A stretch of 64,000 nt of DNA, taken from positions 124,001 through 188,000 of the forward strand of contig CAKSTF010000001.1 in assembly GCA_934491515.1 (NCBI GenBank). Reading direction: 5' to 3'. A program made the position numbers and the translations under genes. Below are positions 42,660 to 51,067 of the stretch, one piece after another (position 1 is the first letter of the stretch; each line of letters starts with the position of its first letter). Source of the stretch: an uncultured Eubacteriales bacterium (lineage in GTDB: Bacteria > Bacillota > Clostridia > Oscillospirales > Acutalibacteraceae). The notes beneath the pieces are model-generated. The model saw only the letters and a program-made list of their open reading frames with translations. It made no database searches and had not been told where the DNA came from.

Positions 42660-44858
42660 ATGAAACCCAGAATCGAACTCGGAATCTATACTAATCACAC
42701 AACGCTTGGCAGTGTGATTTCGGCAGAAGACATTTACAAGTTTGCAAGAAAGAACAAAATGCCCGCTGTTGCGGTTACGGATTTAGGCAGCGTTCGGGCC
42801 TTTTCCGAACTTGCCGAACGCGCATACCGACACCCGGAAACAAAGCCCATATTCGGCGCAAAGATCATTCTTGCCGACTATCGCACTGATTTTATGAACA
42901 CAACAACCGTTCTTGTGAAAAACAAGACGGGGCTTAAAAATTTATATCATATTATTTCGGAATTAAAACCCTCAAACACCGCCGCATATTCTACAATCCC
43001 GATTATGAAAAAGTATCACGAGGGGCTTTTATACGGCTGTTCCGACATTTACGGTCCTTTCTTTCGGTCTTACACTTGCAAAGATTCCGAAAACTTCGGA
43101 TTTTACAATGATTTTTTTGATTATTTTCAAATCAAGAATTTTTACAATATGGATTTTGAAAAGGACGCCAACAAACAAATAGTTGCGGCAGGCAAAAGAC
43201 TTAATATTCCGGTGGTTGCAGTAAGTGACGCGCGCTATATAAAAAGGCGCGACAAAATATGCCTTGACATAATGAATGCAGACACACCGGACGAAATGAG
43301 ATTTCTTGACAACGCCTATTTACATACAACCAAAAAATTAATGAAAGAGTTTTCGTATTTGCGCGGAGACGCTTACGACGTTGTTGTTGAAAACACTTAT
43401 AAAATAGCGGAACAAATCGAAACCGTTGAAGCGCTTATGTGTTTGCATTATAACCTTTTTGACAACGCTTTCAAGGCCGTAAACAAAAAATGTTATGGCT
43501 TTGTTTTTGAAAAATACGGCGATAATCCGCCGCGTGAAATAGCCGATCGTTTAAAAGACGAGCTTAAATCTTTTGCCACAAAAAAATTTGCGGACGTTTT
43601 CCTGCTTTGGGCAGATATAGCAAAGGCTGTACAAGAGCAAGACGAGCCTGCGGTGACGCGCGGCTGCTCGGCAGCATCGTTTATTTCTTACTGTTTGGGC
43701 ATTACTAAAACAAATCCGCTTCCCCCGCACTATTACTGCCCCAAGTGCAAAAAGGTGGAATGGGCAAGCGATGTTTACAGCGGATATGACTTGCCGGAAA
43801 AGCCATGCTCCTGCGGCGGCATAATGCACGGGGACGGCCAAAATATACCCTGTAATTCTTTCTTCGGATATAACGGAGATACATTTCCGGAATTTGATTT
43901 AAACCTCACCGGCAGCGGCAAAGAAATTGCAACAAGTAAAATTGCAAGCCTTTTCGGAAAAGACCGCCTGCTGATGGGCAAAGCCGGTCGTATCGAAGGC
44001 GATTTCGACCTTAAGGAAAATATAAGAAAATATGAAAGAGAGCACGGTAAAAAGCTGTCCCGAAAAGCAATGAAAATTCTTCTTGCTAAAACACCGTGCG
44101 TTACGGTGTTTGACCGGATATACAAAGATGTCGTTATGATACTCCCCAAAGACCGGGACGTTTATGATTTTACACCCATAGTCAAAACTTCGTGTTCCGG
44201 ACTGTCTGTATCGCAATTTTCTTTCAGTGCGCTTAGGGACGTTTTATTTTCCTGCACATTTCATTCATTCCCGTTTATGGAACGCCTGAAGTTATTAGAG
44301 CAAAAAACCAACGTAAAAATATCCGATGTTTTGCTGAACGGCGGCGCGTTATCAACGCTGATTAAAAACAACGATTTAAACGGAATAACATGTTTTAAAG
44401 ATTTTGACATTCCCGAGCCCTTTAAAAAGAACGGGGTACACACTTTCGGCGATGCAATGAAACTTCTTGGACTGTACTTCTGCACGGACAATACAAATTT
44501 TAACTTCCGAAACGCAATAAGCAAAGAAAACATAAAACTCTGCCAAATCCCCACATACCGCGAGGATATATACCTTGATTTAAAAAAGCACGGCATAGAC
44601 GACAAAAAGGCTTTTCGGTATATGGAATGTGTCCGCAAGGGACTTTTTGCGCGCGGTGAAATGTCACGAAAAGAAACAAAACGGTTTGAGGCCGACTTAA
44701 AGTCTGCAGGCGTTCCGCAATGGTATATCGACTATTGCAAAAACATTTTGCGCTTATTCCCTAAAGCGCACGGTGCAGAGTATACAAAAGTTGCGATGAT
44801 TGAAGCATGGTATAAAGTGCACTTCAGAAAGATTTTTGAAGAAATTACCTGCTCTTAA
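42660..44858 (+). CDS. PolC-derived protein lacking catalytic residues
   Basis: 732 residues, half the length of PolC, with no OB or exonuclease domain. Residues 1-75 resemble the PHP domain, but metal histidines are gone (YTNHTTLGS; VAVTDLGS instead of TDHG). From about 335 the polymerase palm is clear: RGCSAASFISYCLGITKTNPLPPHYYCPKC, then FPEFDLNLTG where PolC has PDIDLNFSG (first Asp is Glu). The third catalytic Asp region (KLDILGHD) is replaced by FSCTFHSFP. The C-terminal fingers part (YMECVRKG...WYIDYCKN...FPKAHGAEY) remains. AAAGGAG precedes the start. It is unlikely to polymerise DNA; a binding, decoy or regulatory role is inference. Confidence 0.8.
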   Translation: MKPRIELGIYTNHTTLGSVISAEDIYKFARKNKMPAVAVTDLGSVRAFSELAERAYRHPETKPIFGAKIILADYRTDFMNTTTVLVKNKTGLKNLYHIISELKPSNTAAYSTIPIMKKYHEGLLYGCSDIYGPFFRSYTCKDSENFGFYNDFFDYFQIKNFYNMDFEKDANKQIVAAGKRLNIPVVAVSDARYIKRRDKICLDIMNADTPDEMRFLDNAYLHTTKKLMKEFSYLRGDAYDVVVENTYKIAEQIETVEALMCLHYNLFDNAFKAVNKKCYGFVFEKYGDNPPREIADRLKDELKSFATKKFADVFLLWADIAKAVQEQDEPAVTRGCSAASFISYCLGITKTNPLPPHYYCPKCKKVEWASDVYSGYDLPEKPCSCGGIMHGDGQNIPCNSFFGYNGDTFPEFDLNLTGSGKEIATSKIASLFGKDRLLMGKAGRIEGDFDLKENIRKYEREHGKKLSRKAMKILLAKTPCVTVFDRIYKDVVMILPKDRDVYDFTPIVKTSCSGLSVSQFSFSALRDVLFSCTFHSFPFMERLKLLEQKTNVKISDVLLNGGALSTLIKNNDLNGITCFKDFDIPEPFKKNGVHTFGDAMKLLGLYFCTDNTNFNFRNAISKENIKLCQIPTYREDIYLDLKKHGIDDKKAFRYMECVRKGLFARGEMSRKETKRFEADLKSAGVPQWYIDYCKNILRLFPKAHGAEYTKVAMIEAWYKVHFRKIFEEITCS

Positions 44859-44874
44859 CTGCCGCAAATGTTAA

Positions 44875-44913
44875 AAGAACGCTTTTAAGGTCCTTCCTTA
44901 AAAGCGTTCTTTC
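44875..44913. terminator. Bidirectional terminator between PolC-like and WYL genes
   Basis: AAAGAACGCTTTTAAGG and CCTTAAAAGCGTTCTTT pair perfectly around TCCTT. Confidence 0.93.
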
Positions 44914-44926
44914 GGTCGGTAATTCT

Positions 44927-45909
44927 TTATGTGTATTTTTGAACGCCGTCAAAAAGCGACGCTTTAATCCTGTTTCTCAGGCTTTCCGGTTTTATAACCT
45001 CCACATAGTCTAAATACTGTATTGCCCAATGCGTCATTGCGTTGGGACTGGCTTTTACCGTTACACGGATTTTATCCTCTCCCCCATATTCCTCAAATTC
45101 TGCAGCAGAACCGAACCAGTCAACAATCTGGTCGATAATGCCCCTATCCGCTATCATTTCAATATTTTCGGGTTTATCGGTGTACATATACGGCACGGCG
45201 GAAGAAAGTTCTTTGTAATTTATTCCGTTTTCATATCCTTTAACGGAGTAAACGGGCACCGCCTTTAAATCGGTTGTTTTCATATCCGTTATGCGTTCAA
45301 GATGATGATAAACAATATGCTGCCAATATTCACTGTACCCCATAAGGTAGTAACGCTGATTATGTAGTACCATTAAATACGGACTTATGATTTGGTGAGA
45401 GGTTTTGTGCAGTTTCTTATCGATTCCGTATTTGTTGTAGTTGTATTCAATCTGAAGGTTTTGTTCGATTGCCTTATCAATCAGTTCAATATTATAAAAC
45501 AGTTCCTGATTATCCGTTTTGCACCAATCGTTTACCGAATGAATATATTTAACGCTTGAACGAAAATATTTGTTGGAAAGCCCGCAAAGACGGTTTATCA
45601 AATCTTTTGAATGAACGGCGCTTATGTATTTGCTGCTTAAAACACCGTCAATCAGCATGTGAAGTTCGGAATCTTCAAACTGTCTGACTTCAAGATAACT
45701 GCCGCTTTTTTTGCTTCCTATCTCCGCACCGGCCTCGCGCAGCAGGGAAATATTTCTGCCTATCGCTTTTCTTTCTAACAAAATCCCGTATTCGTTTTCA
45801 AGGCGTTCGGCAATTTCCTCCTGCGTAATCGGGTGATTAAAGTCACTGTTTCCTTTAATATTTGGTAAATACGAAGAATTGCTAATTTTTTTGATTCAAA
45901 GCCTTCCAT
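44927..45909 (-). pseudogene. WYL-domain transcriptional regulator with frameshift in the HTH
   Basis: ATG at 45909 with GGGAGGAAGAA begins MEGFESKKLAILRIYQILKE; the continuing HTH (DFNHPITQEEIAERLENEYGI) lies in another frame and joins the rest after one extra base is assumed near the AAA at 45849-45851. The remaining 284 residues contain the WYL core (QRYYLMGYSEYWQHIVYHHLERI, quoted in part) and the C-terminal WCX region. WYL regulators bind nucleic acid or small ligands and often control DNA-damage or defence genes. Frame break could be an assembly error. Tail-to-tail with the PolC-like gene. Confidence 0.75.
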
Positions 45910-45935
45910 TTCTTCCTCCCTCTACTATACGCTAT

Positions 45936-45963
45936 GTGACATATTCGGTACATAAGCATTATA
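45936..45963 (-). promoter_or_regulatory. WYL gene -10 box and GACATA-CATAA motif
   Basis: TATAAT lies at 45963-45958 on the minus strand with a weak -35. The GACATA-N7-CATAA motif at 45938-45955, shared with 42582-42599, overlaps the expected transcription start, as an autorepressor site would. Confidence 0.5.
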
Positions 45964-46004
45964 ACATACTTTCCAAAAATTAAAAGTCTTTTTAATTAAC
46001 AAAA

Positions 46005-46027
46005 CAGCCGCCCCAAAAGGGAGGCTC
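46005..46027 (-). terminator. Terminator of SDR gene
   Basis: Minus strand AGCCTCCC-TTTT-GGGGCGGCT with a bulge, followed by GTTTTGTT. Confidence 0.5.
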
Positions 46028-46057
46028 GGATTATTTCTTGTTTTGCGTTTCCTTTTT

Positions 46058-46816
46058 TCAGGTTTTTGCCATTTTCATTACAAGGGCGGTCGGGAGCAGT
46101 TTTGCCGTGAAGCGGTAGAATTTATAGAAAAATCTGTTGGTGTAAACGCCCTTTCTGCGTGCGGACGCCGCAAGGGACTTGCGCGCCACGGTTTCGGGAA
46201 TCACGCGCGGCAGCGTATCAAAAGTATGGCTGCTGCCCTTTTCTATGTTGGCAAGGGGCAAAAATTCGGTATCCATGGGACCCGGGCAGACAGCAAGCAC
46301 GTTTATCCCGCCCGTTTTAAGTTCGCTGCGCAGCGCGCGCGACAGTGACATAACATACGCCTTTGTTGAACTGTACACCGCCATTCTTATATTGGGTGCA
46401 AAGGATGCAATCGAGCAGGTGTTTATAATCTCCGCACCCTGCTTCATAAACGGTAAAGTTGCGGCGGTCATTGCTGTAAGCGCCTCGCAATTAAGGCGCA
46501 CCATTCCGCAATTATCGGCAGGGGAGATATCTTTGAATTCGCCGAGTTTTCCGAATCCGGCATTGTTTATAAGCAGACTGACGGACGAATCGGTTTCTTT
46601 TAGCTGCTGTACGTAGCGCTCCACGGCGGACGAATCCGTTATATCAAAAGGCAGCACGCGTATTTTATCGCCGAGCGCCGCTTTCAGTTCAAGCAGTTTT
46701 TGTTCGCGGCGGGCGATTACCCATATTTCGTCAAGCGACGTGCGGCTTTTCAAAACCGCCTTTACATACTCTTTCCCAAGGCCCGACGACGCGCCGGTTA
46801 TTACCGCTATATTCAT
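46058..46816 (-). CDS. Short-chain dehydrogenase/reductase
   Basis: 252 residues from the ATG at 46816 (GGAGGTCA upstream). NAD(P) loop VITGASSGLGKE, LLINNAGFGKLG, catalytic Ser in NTCSIASFAPN, and YSSTKAYVMS giving YxxxK. A classical SDR that reduces a carbonyl or oxidises an alcohol; substrate unknown. It has its own promoter diverging from the rplU operon. Confidence 0.9.
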   Translation of the reverse strand: MNIAVITGASSGLGKEYVKAVLKSRTSLDEIWVIARREQKLLELKAALGDKIRVLPFDITDSSAVERYVQQLKETDSSVSLLINNAGFGKLGEFKDISPADNCGMVRLNCEALTAMTAATLPFMKQGAEIINTCSIASFAPNIRMAVYSSTKAYVMSLSRALRSELKTGGINVLAVCPGPMDTEFLPLANIEKGSSHTFDTLPRVIPETVARKSLAASARRKGVYTNRFFYKFYRFTAKLLPTALVMKMAKT

Positions 46817-46859
46817 ATATTTGACCTCCGTTTCGGTTTTGCCGATTTCTTTGTTATAT

Positions 46860-46888
46860 ATTATAGGTGCATAAGCAGCGGTTTTCAA
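46860..46888 (-). promoter_or_regulatory. Promoter of SDR gene
   Basis: Minus strand TTGAAA (46888-46883), 17-base spacer, TATAAT (46865-46860). Confidence 0.75.
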
Positions 46889-46910
46889 GAAAAAATCTTG
46901 CATACTTTAC

Positions 46911-46939
46911 TTGACAAGCAAAAACGTTTGTGGTAAAAT
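46911..46939 (+). promoter_or_regulatory. Promoter of rplU-prp-rpmA
   Basis: TTGACA (46911-46916), 17-base spacer, TAAAAT (46934-46939). Confidence 0.85.
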
Positions 46940-46944
46940 AGCAA

Positions 46945-47032
46945 AGCCGCATATTGTGGGCTTTGTAAGCTGCGCTTGTAAAACGGGCGTGCGCCTACCG
47001 TAGCGAGACTGTAAAATATCAGGCAGGTGTAA
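46945..47032 (+). promoter_or_regulatory. Ribosomal protein L21 leader
   Basis: The leader contains CGCATATTGTGGGCTTTG, AAACGGGCGTGCGCCTACCG and CGAGACTGTAAAATATC, which resemble the conserved L21 leader RNA of Firmicutes. Such leaders let L21 or L27 control the operon. Assignment is by memory of the motif, not by alignment. Confidence 0.65.
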
Positions 47033-47036
47033 AGAA

Positions 47037-47342
47037 ATGTACGCAATTATCGAGACCGGCGGAAAGCAGTACCGTGTTCAGAACGGCGACGTTATATACG
47101 TTGAAAAGCTTAACGCACAGGCAGACGAAGAGATCACCTTTGACAAGGTTGTTGCCGTAAGCAACAGAACCCTCAAGGTAGGCAAGCCCTATGTTAAGGA
47201 CGCTTTTGTTAAAGCAACCGTTCTTAAAAACGGCAAGGGCAAGAAGGTAACCGTATTTACCTACAAGCCGAAGAAGAGCAGCTCACGCAAAAAAGGTCAC
47301 AGACAGCCCTACACAAAGGTACAGATTACCGAAATAGGCTGA
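47037..47342 (+). CDS. rplU: Ribosomal protein L21
   Basis: 101 residues, full length. It binds 23S rRNA in the large subunit. Starts MYAIIETGGKQYRVQNGD and ends in a basic tail SSSRKKGHRQPYTKVQI. The order rplU-prp-rpmA is the Firmicutes pattern, with a leader RNA upstream that may autoregulate the operon. Confidence 0.97.
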   Translation: MYAIIETGGKQYRVQNGDVIYVEKLNAQADEEITFDKVVAVSNRTLKVGKPYVKDAFVKATVLKNGKGKKVTVFTYKPKKSSSRKKGHRQPYTKVQITEIG

Positions 47343-47346
47343 GTTT

Positions 47347-47664
47347 ATGACCGAGGTAAGGTTTAAAACCGAAAAAGGCGTGCTTTGCGGGTTTACGGTC
47401 AGCGGTCACTCCACTTGTGACAGCGACGACGTTTCGGGCAAAACGGTCTGCGCGGCGGTTTCCTCTGCTGCATATATGGCGGCAAACACGATAATCGAGG
47501 TTATCGGCGATAAATACAGCGCCGACGTACGCGACGGGTTTATGGAAATCGAAGTAAGCGACCCTTCCGAAAAAACGGAAGCAGTACTTAAAGGCCTTAA
47601 ACTTCACTTGACCGAACTTTCAAAACAGTACGGCAAACAAATCAGAATCATCACGGAGGTGTAG
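47347..47664 (+). CDS. prp: Ribosomal-processing cysteine protease Prp
   Basis: 105 residues. Prp removes the N-terminal extension of L27, essential in Firmicutes. Catalytic His is in VSGHSTCDSDD (about 21) and Cys in KTVCAAVSSAAYMAAN (about 34). The next gene encodes L27 with the matching cleavage site, which supports the call. It begins a few bases after rplU. Confidence 0.95.
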   Translation: MTEVRFKTEKGVLCGFTVSGHSTCDSDDVSGKTVCAAVSSAAYMAANTIIEVIGDKYSADVRDGFMEIEVSDPSEKTEAVLKGLKLHLTELSKQYGKQIRIITEV

Positions 47665-47667
47665 ATC

Positions 47668-47952
47668 ATGTTAAAGATTAACATTCAGTTATTCGCTCAT
47701 AAAAAAGGTATGGGTTCCACCAAGAACGGCCGCGACAGCGAAGCTAAACGCCTGGGCGTTAAGCGCGGTGACGGTCAGTTTGTTCTTGCAGGCAACATCC
47801 TTGTAAGACAGAGAGGTACCCACATCCACGCAGGCAACAATGTCGGCCGCGGATCAGATGATACCCTGTTCGCTCTTATTGACGGCAAGGTTAAGTTCGA
47901 GCGCGTAGGCAGAGACCGCAAACAGGTAAGCATCTACGCTGTAGAGCAGTAA
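47668..47952 (+). CDS. rpmA: Ribosomal protein L27 with Prp cleavage site
   Basis: 94 residues. The first residues MLKINIQLFAHKKGMG contain the Firmicutes extension; Prp is expected to cut after LFA, leaving HKKG at the peptidyl-transferase centre. The body (GRDSEAKRLGVKRGDGQFV) is standard. A terminator follows. Confidence 0.97.
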   Translation: MLKINIQLFAHKKGMGSTKNGRDSEAKRLGVKRGDGQFVLAGNILVRQRGTHIHAGNNVGRGSDDTLFALIDGKVKFERVGRDRKQVSIYAVEQ

Positions 47953-47967
47953 CATTTGACAAGTTTT

Positions 47968-48006
47968 TAAAAAAGGGCGGCAATCTTTATTGTCGCCCCT
48001 TTTTTT
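47968..48006 (+). terminator. Terminator of rplU-prp-rpmA
   Basis: GGGCGGCAAT and ATTGTCGCCC form a 10-base stem (one G-U) flanked by A- and T-runs. Confidence 0.85.
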
Positions 48007-48008
48007 AA

Positions 48009-48400
48009 GTCGGGGAATTTTAACCGACTTTACAATGCGAATTGTTTTCCCGACTTTTATTTTCCGCAAAACGATATTTCTTTTTTTAAGTCGGGGAATT
48101 TTAACCGGCTTTTTAATACTTTTTGTTTCCCCGACTTAAAGCCATTTGAAATCTAAAGAATAAATTAAAAGCACAACCAAACCGGTCGTTTTTTATGTCG
48201 GGGAATAAAGATTGTACTTGTAATACATTTCTTTTTCCCGACTTAAAGTTATCCGAAATCCAAAGAATAAATTATAAGCACAAATAAACCGGTCGGGTAG
48301 ATTAAATAGAGTCGTGAACAATACAGATTCGCGCCTAAAAACCGGTCGGGTAAATAAGATAGAGATATGAACAAAATAAATTCGCGCCTAAAAAAGGAGT
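48009..48400. repeat. Intergenic tandem repeat array A (GTCGGGGAA units)
   Basis: GTCGGGGAA...TTTCCCGAC units begin at 48009, 48090 and 48197; linker segments CCGAAATCCAAAGAATAAATT recur. The array ends with two copies of a 52-base module starting ACCGGTCGGGTA (48289, 48341) and ending TTCGCGCCTAAAA. The same architecture recurs at 50508-51058. No reading frame is supported. Confidence 0.75.
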
Positions 48401-48406
48401 AGGAAA

Positions 48407-48802
48407 ATGAGAGTTTGTCATGTTTGCAATACGGAGTTTGACGAGGATATTGACCTTTGCCCCGTGTGCGGTGCGGAATACCGCGACGGCAAGGAAGACG
48501 GCAAGGATGAAAATTCCGAAAAGGAAGTTATAGAAAATCCGGTTTTGGCGGCAACGGTGGACAACATTCTCACGGCGGAAATGTACGCCGACGCGCTCAA
48601 GAGCGCCAATATACCGTATTTTACGGACGAAGAGCAGTCCGGCGGAATGCGAATGGGATTCGGCGGCAGTTTTTTTGCCGTGCAGGTGTTTGTTGACGAA
48701 AGCGACCTTGCAATAGCGGAAGAACTTTACGAAAACGTGTGCAAAAACGCCGAGGACTTTGATTTTTCCGACGACGATTTTGACAACACAGAGGATATTT
48801 AG
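48407..48802 (+). CDS. Zinc-ribbon plus DUF2007-like small protein
   Basis: 131 residues. An N-terminal zinc ribbon, CHVCNTEFDEDIDLCPVCG, is followed by an acidic linker and a domain resembling DUF2007 putative signal-transducing proteins (AEMYADALKSANIPYFTDEE; FAVQVFVDESDLAIAEELYEN, quoted in part). Function is not known. AAGGAG is upstream. It starts right after repeat array A and is 11 bases before obgE, hence probably co-transcribed. Confidence 0.75.
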   Translation: MRVCHVCNTEFDEDIDLCPVCGAEYRDGKEDGKDENSEKEVIENPVLAATVDNILTAEMYADALKSANIPYFTDEEQSGGMRMGFGGSFFAVQVFVDESDLAIAEELYENVCKNAEDFDFSDDDFDNTEDI

Positions 48803-48813
48803 AGGAGAACCAA

Positions 48814-50088
48814 ATGTTTGTTGATATAGCAAATATACACTTAAAAGCCGGCAAGGGCGGCGACGGCGCGGTTTCTTTCCATAGGGAAAAATACGTTGCC
48901 GCAGGCGGCCCCGACGGCGGCGACGGCGGAAAAGGCGGCGACATTGTTTTTAAAGCGGACGACAGCCTTTCCACCCTGGCGGATTTCCGCTATAAAAGGA
49001 AATACGCGGCGCCTGCCGGCGAAAACGGCAAAGCAGGCAGATGTTCGGGCAAAAAGGCGCAGGACCTTGTTATTTCCGTGCCGAGAGGCACCCTTGTAAA
49101 GGACGCCGAAAGCGGCAGAATAATTGCCGATATTTCCACGGACGAGCCTGTTGTTATCGCCAAAGGCGGCAACGGCGGCTGGGGAAACGTTCATTTTGCC
49201 ACGCCTACGCGGCAGGTTCCGCGCTTTTCAAAACCCGGCAACCCGGGCGAGGAACTTGACGTTACGCTTGAACTTAAACTGCTTGCGGACGTAGGACTTA
49301 TCGGTTTTCCGAACGTGGGAAAATCCACCCTTGTTTCGGTAGTAAGCGAGGCAAAACCAAAAATCGCGAACTACCATTTCACCACCCTTACCCCCGTTCT
49401 GGGCGTTGTGAGGTACGGCGAGTGCACATCGTTTGTAATGGCGGACATACCCGGACTTATAGAGGGTGCCGGCGAGGGCGTGGGGCTCGGCCATGAGTTT
49501 TTGCGCCACGTAGAGCGCTGCCGCCTGCTTTTGCATGTTATTGACGTTTCGGGCAGCGAGGGCAGAGACCCCATTGACGATTTTAATAAAATCAACCGCG
49601 AACTTGCCGTTTTCAACGCTGACCTTGCAAAACGCGAACAGATAGTGGTAGGAAACAAATGCGACCTTTGCGATGATGAAAAGGTTGAAGAAGTGCGCCG
49701 CTGTTTTGAGGGAAAAGGATACAAGTTTTTCCCTGTTATGGCGCCGATAAGGGAAGGCGTAGAACCGCTTTTGGACTGCATTGCGGAAACGCTTGCAAAA
49801 CTGCCGCCGCTTAAAATTTACGAACCGGAGGCAAAACCCCTTGAAACCTTTGAGGATAAGGGCCGCCGCACGTTTAATATAACCGTTCACGACGACGTGT
49901 ATTTTATAGAGGACGCCCCCTGGCTTTTAGAGGTTATGAACACGGTAGACCCCAACGATTACGAATCGCTTCAGTATTTTGAAAGAGTGCTGCGGAACAC
50001 CGGCATTATCGACGCTTTGCGAAAAGCCGGAATAGAAGAGGGCGATACCGTAAGCGTTTACGATGTGGAGTTCCAGTATGTTCCCTGA
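48814..50088 (+). CDS. obgE: GTPase ObgE (CgtA), ribosome-associated
   Basis: 424 residues. Glycine-rich Obg fold (KAGKGGDGAVSFHREKYV, AGGPDGGDGGKGG), then the G domain with G1 GFPNVGKST (about 165), G3 DIPGLIEGA, G4 GNKCDLC, and a C-terminal OCT domain. It assists large-subunit assembly and stress signalling. GAGGAG precedes the ATG. Its 3' end overlaps mrnC by 11 bases. Confidence 0.97.
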   Translation: MFVDIANIHLKAGKGGDGAVSFHREKYVAAGGPDGGDGGKGGDIVFKADDSLSTLADFRYKRKYAAPAGENGKAGRCSGKKAQDLVISVPRGTLVKDAESGRIIADISTDEPVVIAKGGNGGWGNVHFATPTRQVPRFSKPGNPGEELDVTLELKLLADVGLIGFPNVGKSTLVSVVSEAKPKIANYHFTTLTPVLGVVRYGECTSFVMADIPGLIEGAGEGVGLGHEFLRHVERCRLLLHVIDVSGSEGRDPIDDFNKINRELAVFNADLAKREQIVVGNKCDLCDDEKVEEVRRCFEGKGYKFFPVMAPIREGVEPLLDCIAETLAKLPPLKIYEPEAKPLETFEDKGRRTFNITVHDDVYFIEDAPWLLEVMNTVDPNDYESLQYFERVLRNTGIIDALRKAGIEEGDTVSVYDVEFQYVP

Positions 50089-50467
50089 TAAGAATTTTGA
50101 AAACGTAACGGAACTAAGCCCGGGAACGCTTGCCTTTGTGGGGGACGCCGTTTACGGACTTTTTGTAAGGACCCTGCTTGCAGGCGTAAACCGTCCTGCG
50201 GGGGAATTGCACAAAATGTCGCTTGAATATGTGGCGGCGCCTATGCAGGCGCAGGCGTTTAAAAAGATAGAGCCGCTGCTTACCGAAACCGAACACGATA
50301 TTTTCCGCCGCGGCAGAAATTTGCACGTGAACAACGTGCCGAAAAGCGCCACGCCCGCGCAGTACCATACGGCAACGGGACTTGAATGTCTTTTCGGGTT
50401 CCTTTACCTTTCGGGCAATACCGACCGCGCAAAGGAATTGTTCGCAGTTATTTCGGAAACTGAATAA
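50078..50467 (+). CDS. mrnC: Mini-ribonuclease III
   Basis: 129 residues of RNase III catalytic fold without a dsRNA-binding domain. It matures 23S rRNA. SPGTLAFVGDAVYGLFVR carries the catalytic Asp, and TATGLECLFGFLYLSG holds the Glu of the second half of the active site. The start at 50078 has GGAG seven bases upstream and lies inside the end of obgE. A terminator follows. Confidence 0.92.
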   Translation: MFPDKNFENVTELSPGTLAFVGDAVYGLFVRTLLAGVNRPAGELHKMSLEYVAAPMQAQAFKKIEPLLTETEHDIFRRGRNLHVNNVPKSATPAQYHTATGLECLFGFLYLSGNTDRAKELFAVISETE

Positions 50468-50471
50468 AAGT

Positions 50472-50505
50472 AAAAAGATACACGGAAATCCGTGTATCTT
50501 TTTTT
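50472..50505 (+). terminator. Terminator of obgE-mrnC operon
   Basis: AAAAAGATACACGG-AAAT-CCGTGTATCTTTTT, then TTTG. Confidence 0.92.
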
Positions 50506-50507
50506 GT

Positions 50508-51058
50508 GTCGGGGAATAAAGACGGGTTTTGAAGTACGGATTTTCTTCCCGACTTGGCTTTTCAGCAATCCTTATTGCTTTTTTACGTCGGGGAATGAAG
50601 ATTGACTTTAAAATACAGTTTGTTTTCCCGATTTAAAGTTATCCGAAATCCAAAGAATAAATTAAACGCACAACTTAATCGGTTGGTTTTTTTGTGTCGG
50701 GGAATGAAGATTGACTTTAAAATACATTTTACTTTCCCGACTTAAAGTTATCCGAAATCAAAAAAATAAATTAAAACCACAAATCAATCGGTCGGTTTTT
50801 TGTGTCGGGGAATGAAGATTGACTTTAAAATCCATTTTATTTTCCCGACTTAAAGTTATCCGAAATCCAAAAAATAAATTAAACGCACGACTTAATCGGT
50901 CGGTTTTTTGTGTCGGGGAATGAAGATTGACTTTAAAATACATTTTATTTTCCCGACTTAAAGTTGTCCGAAACAAAAAACAAATTAAAAGCACCACTTA
51001 ATTGGTCGGGTAAATAAAACAGCGATATGAACCCGATAAATTCGCGCCTAAAAAAATA
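50508..51058. repeat. Intergenic tandem repeat array B, 108-base units
   Basis: GTCGGGG starts recur at 50508, 50587, 50696, 50804 and 50912; the last four are 108-109 bases apart and nearly identical (GAAGATTGACTTTAAAATAC; CCGAAATC; AATCGGTCGG). Each unit has GTCGGGGAA/TTTCCCGAC inverted arms about 50 bases apart. The array ends with the module GGTCGGGTAAATAAA...TTCGCGCCTAAAA, as in array A. It fills the whole gap between two convergent genes. Confidence 0.85.
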
Positions 51059-51067
51059 AATTCGCGA

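Noticed and set aside
45029..45268. Plus-strand frame inside the WYL gene
   Set aside because: Shadow frame with no start signal and no similarity.
48009..51058. CRISPR or integron attC array
   Set aside because: Units are about 108 bases with almost no unique spacer sequence, no cas or integrase gene is near, and the inverted arms do not show the attC core sites.
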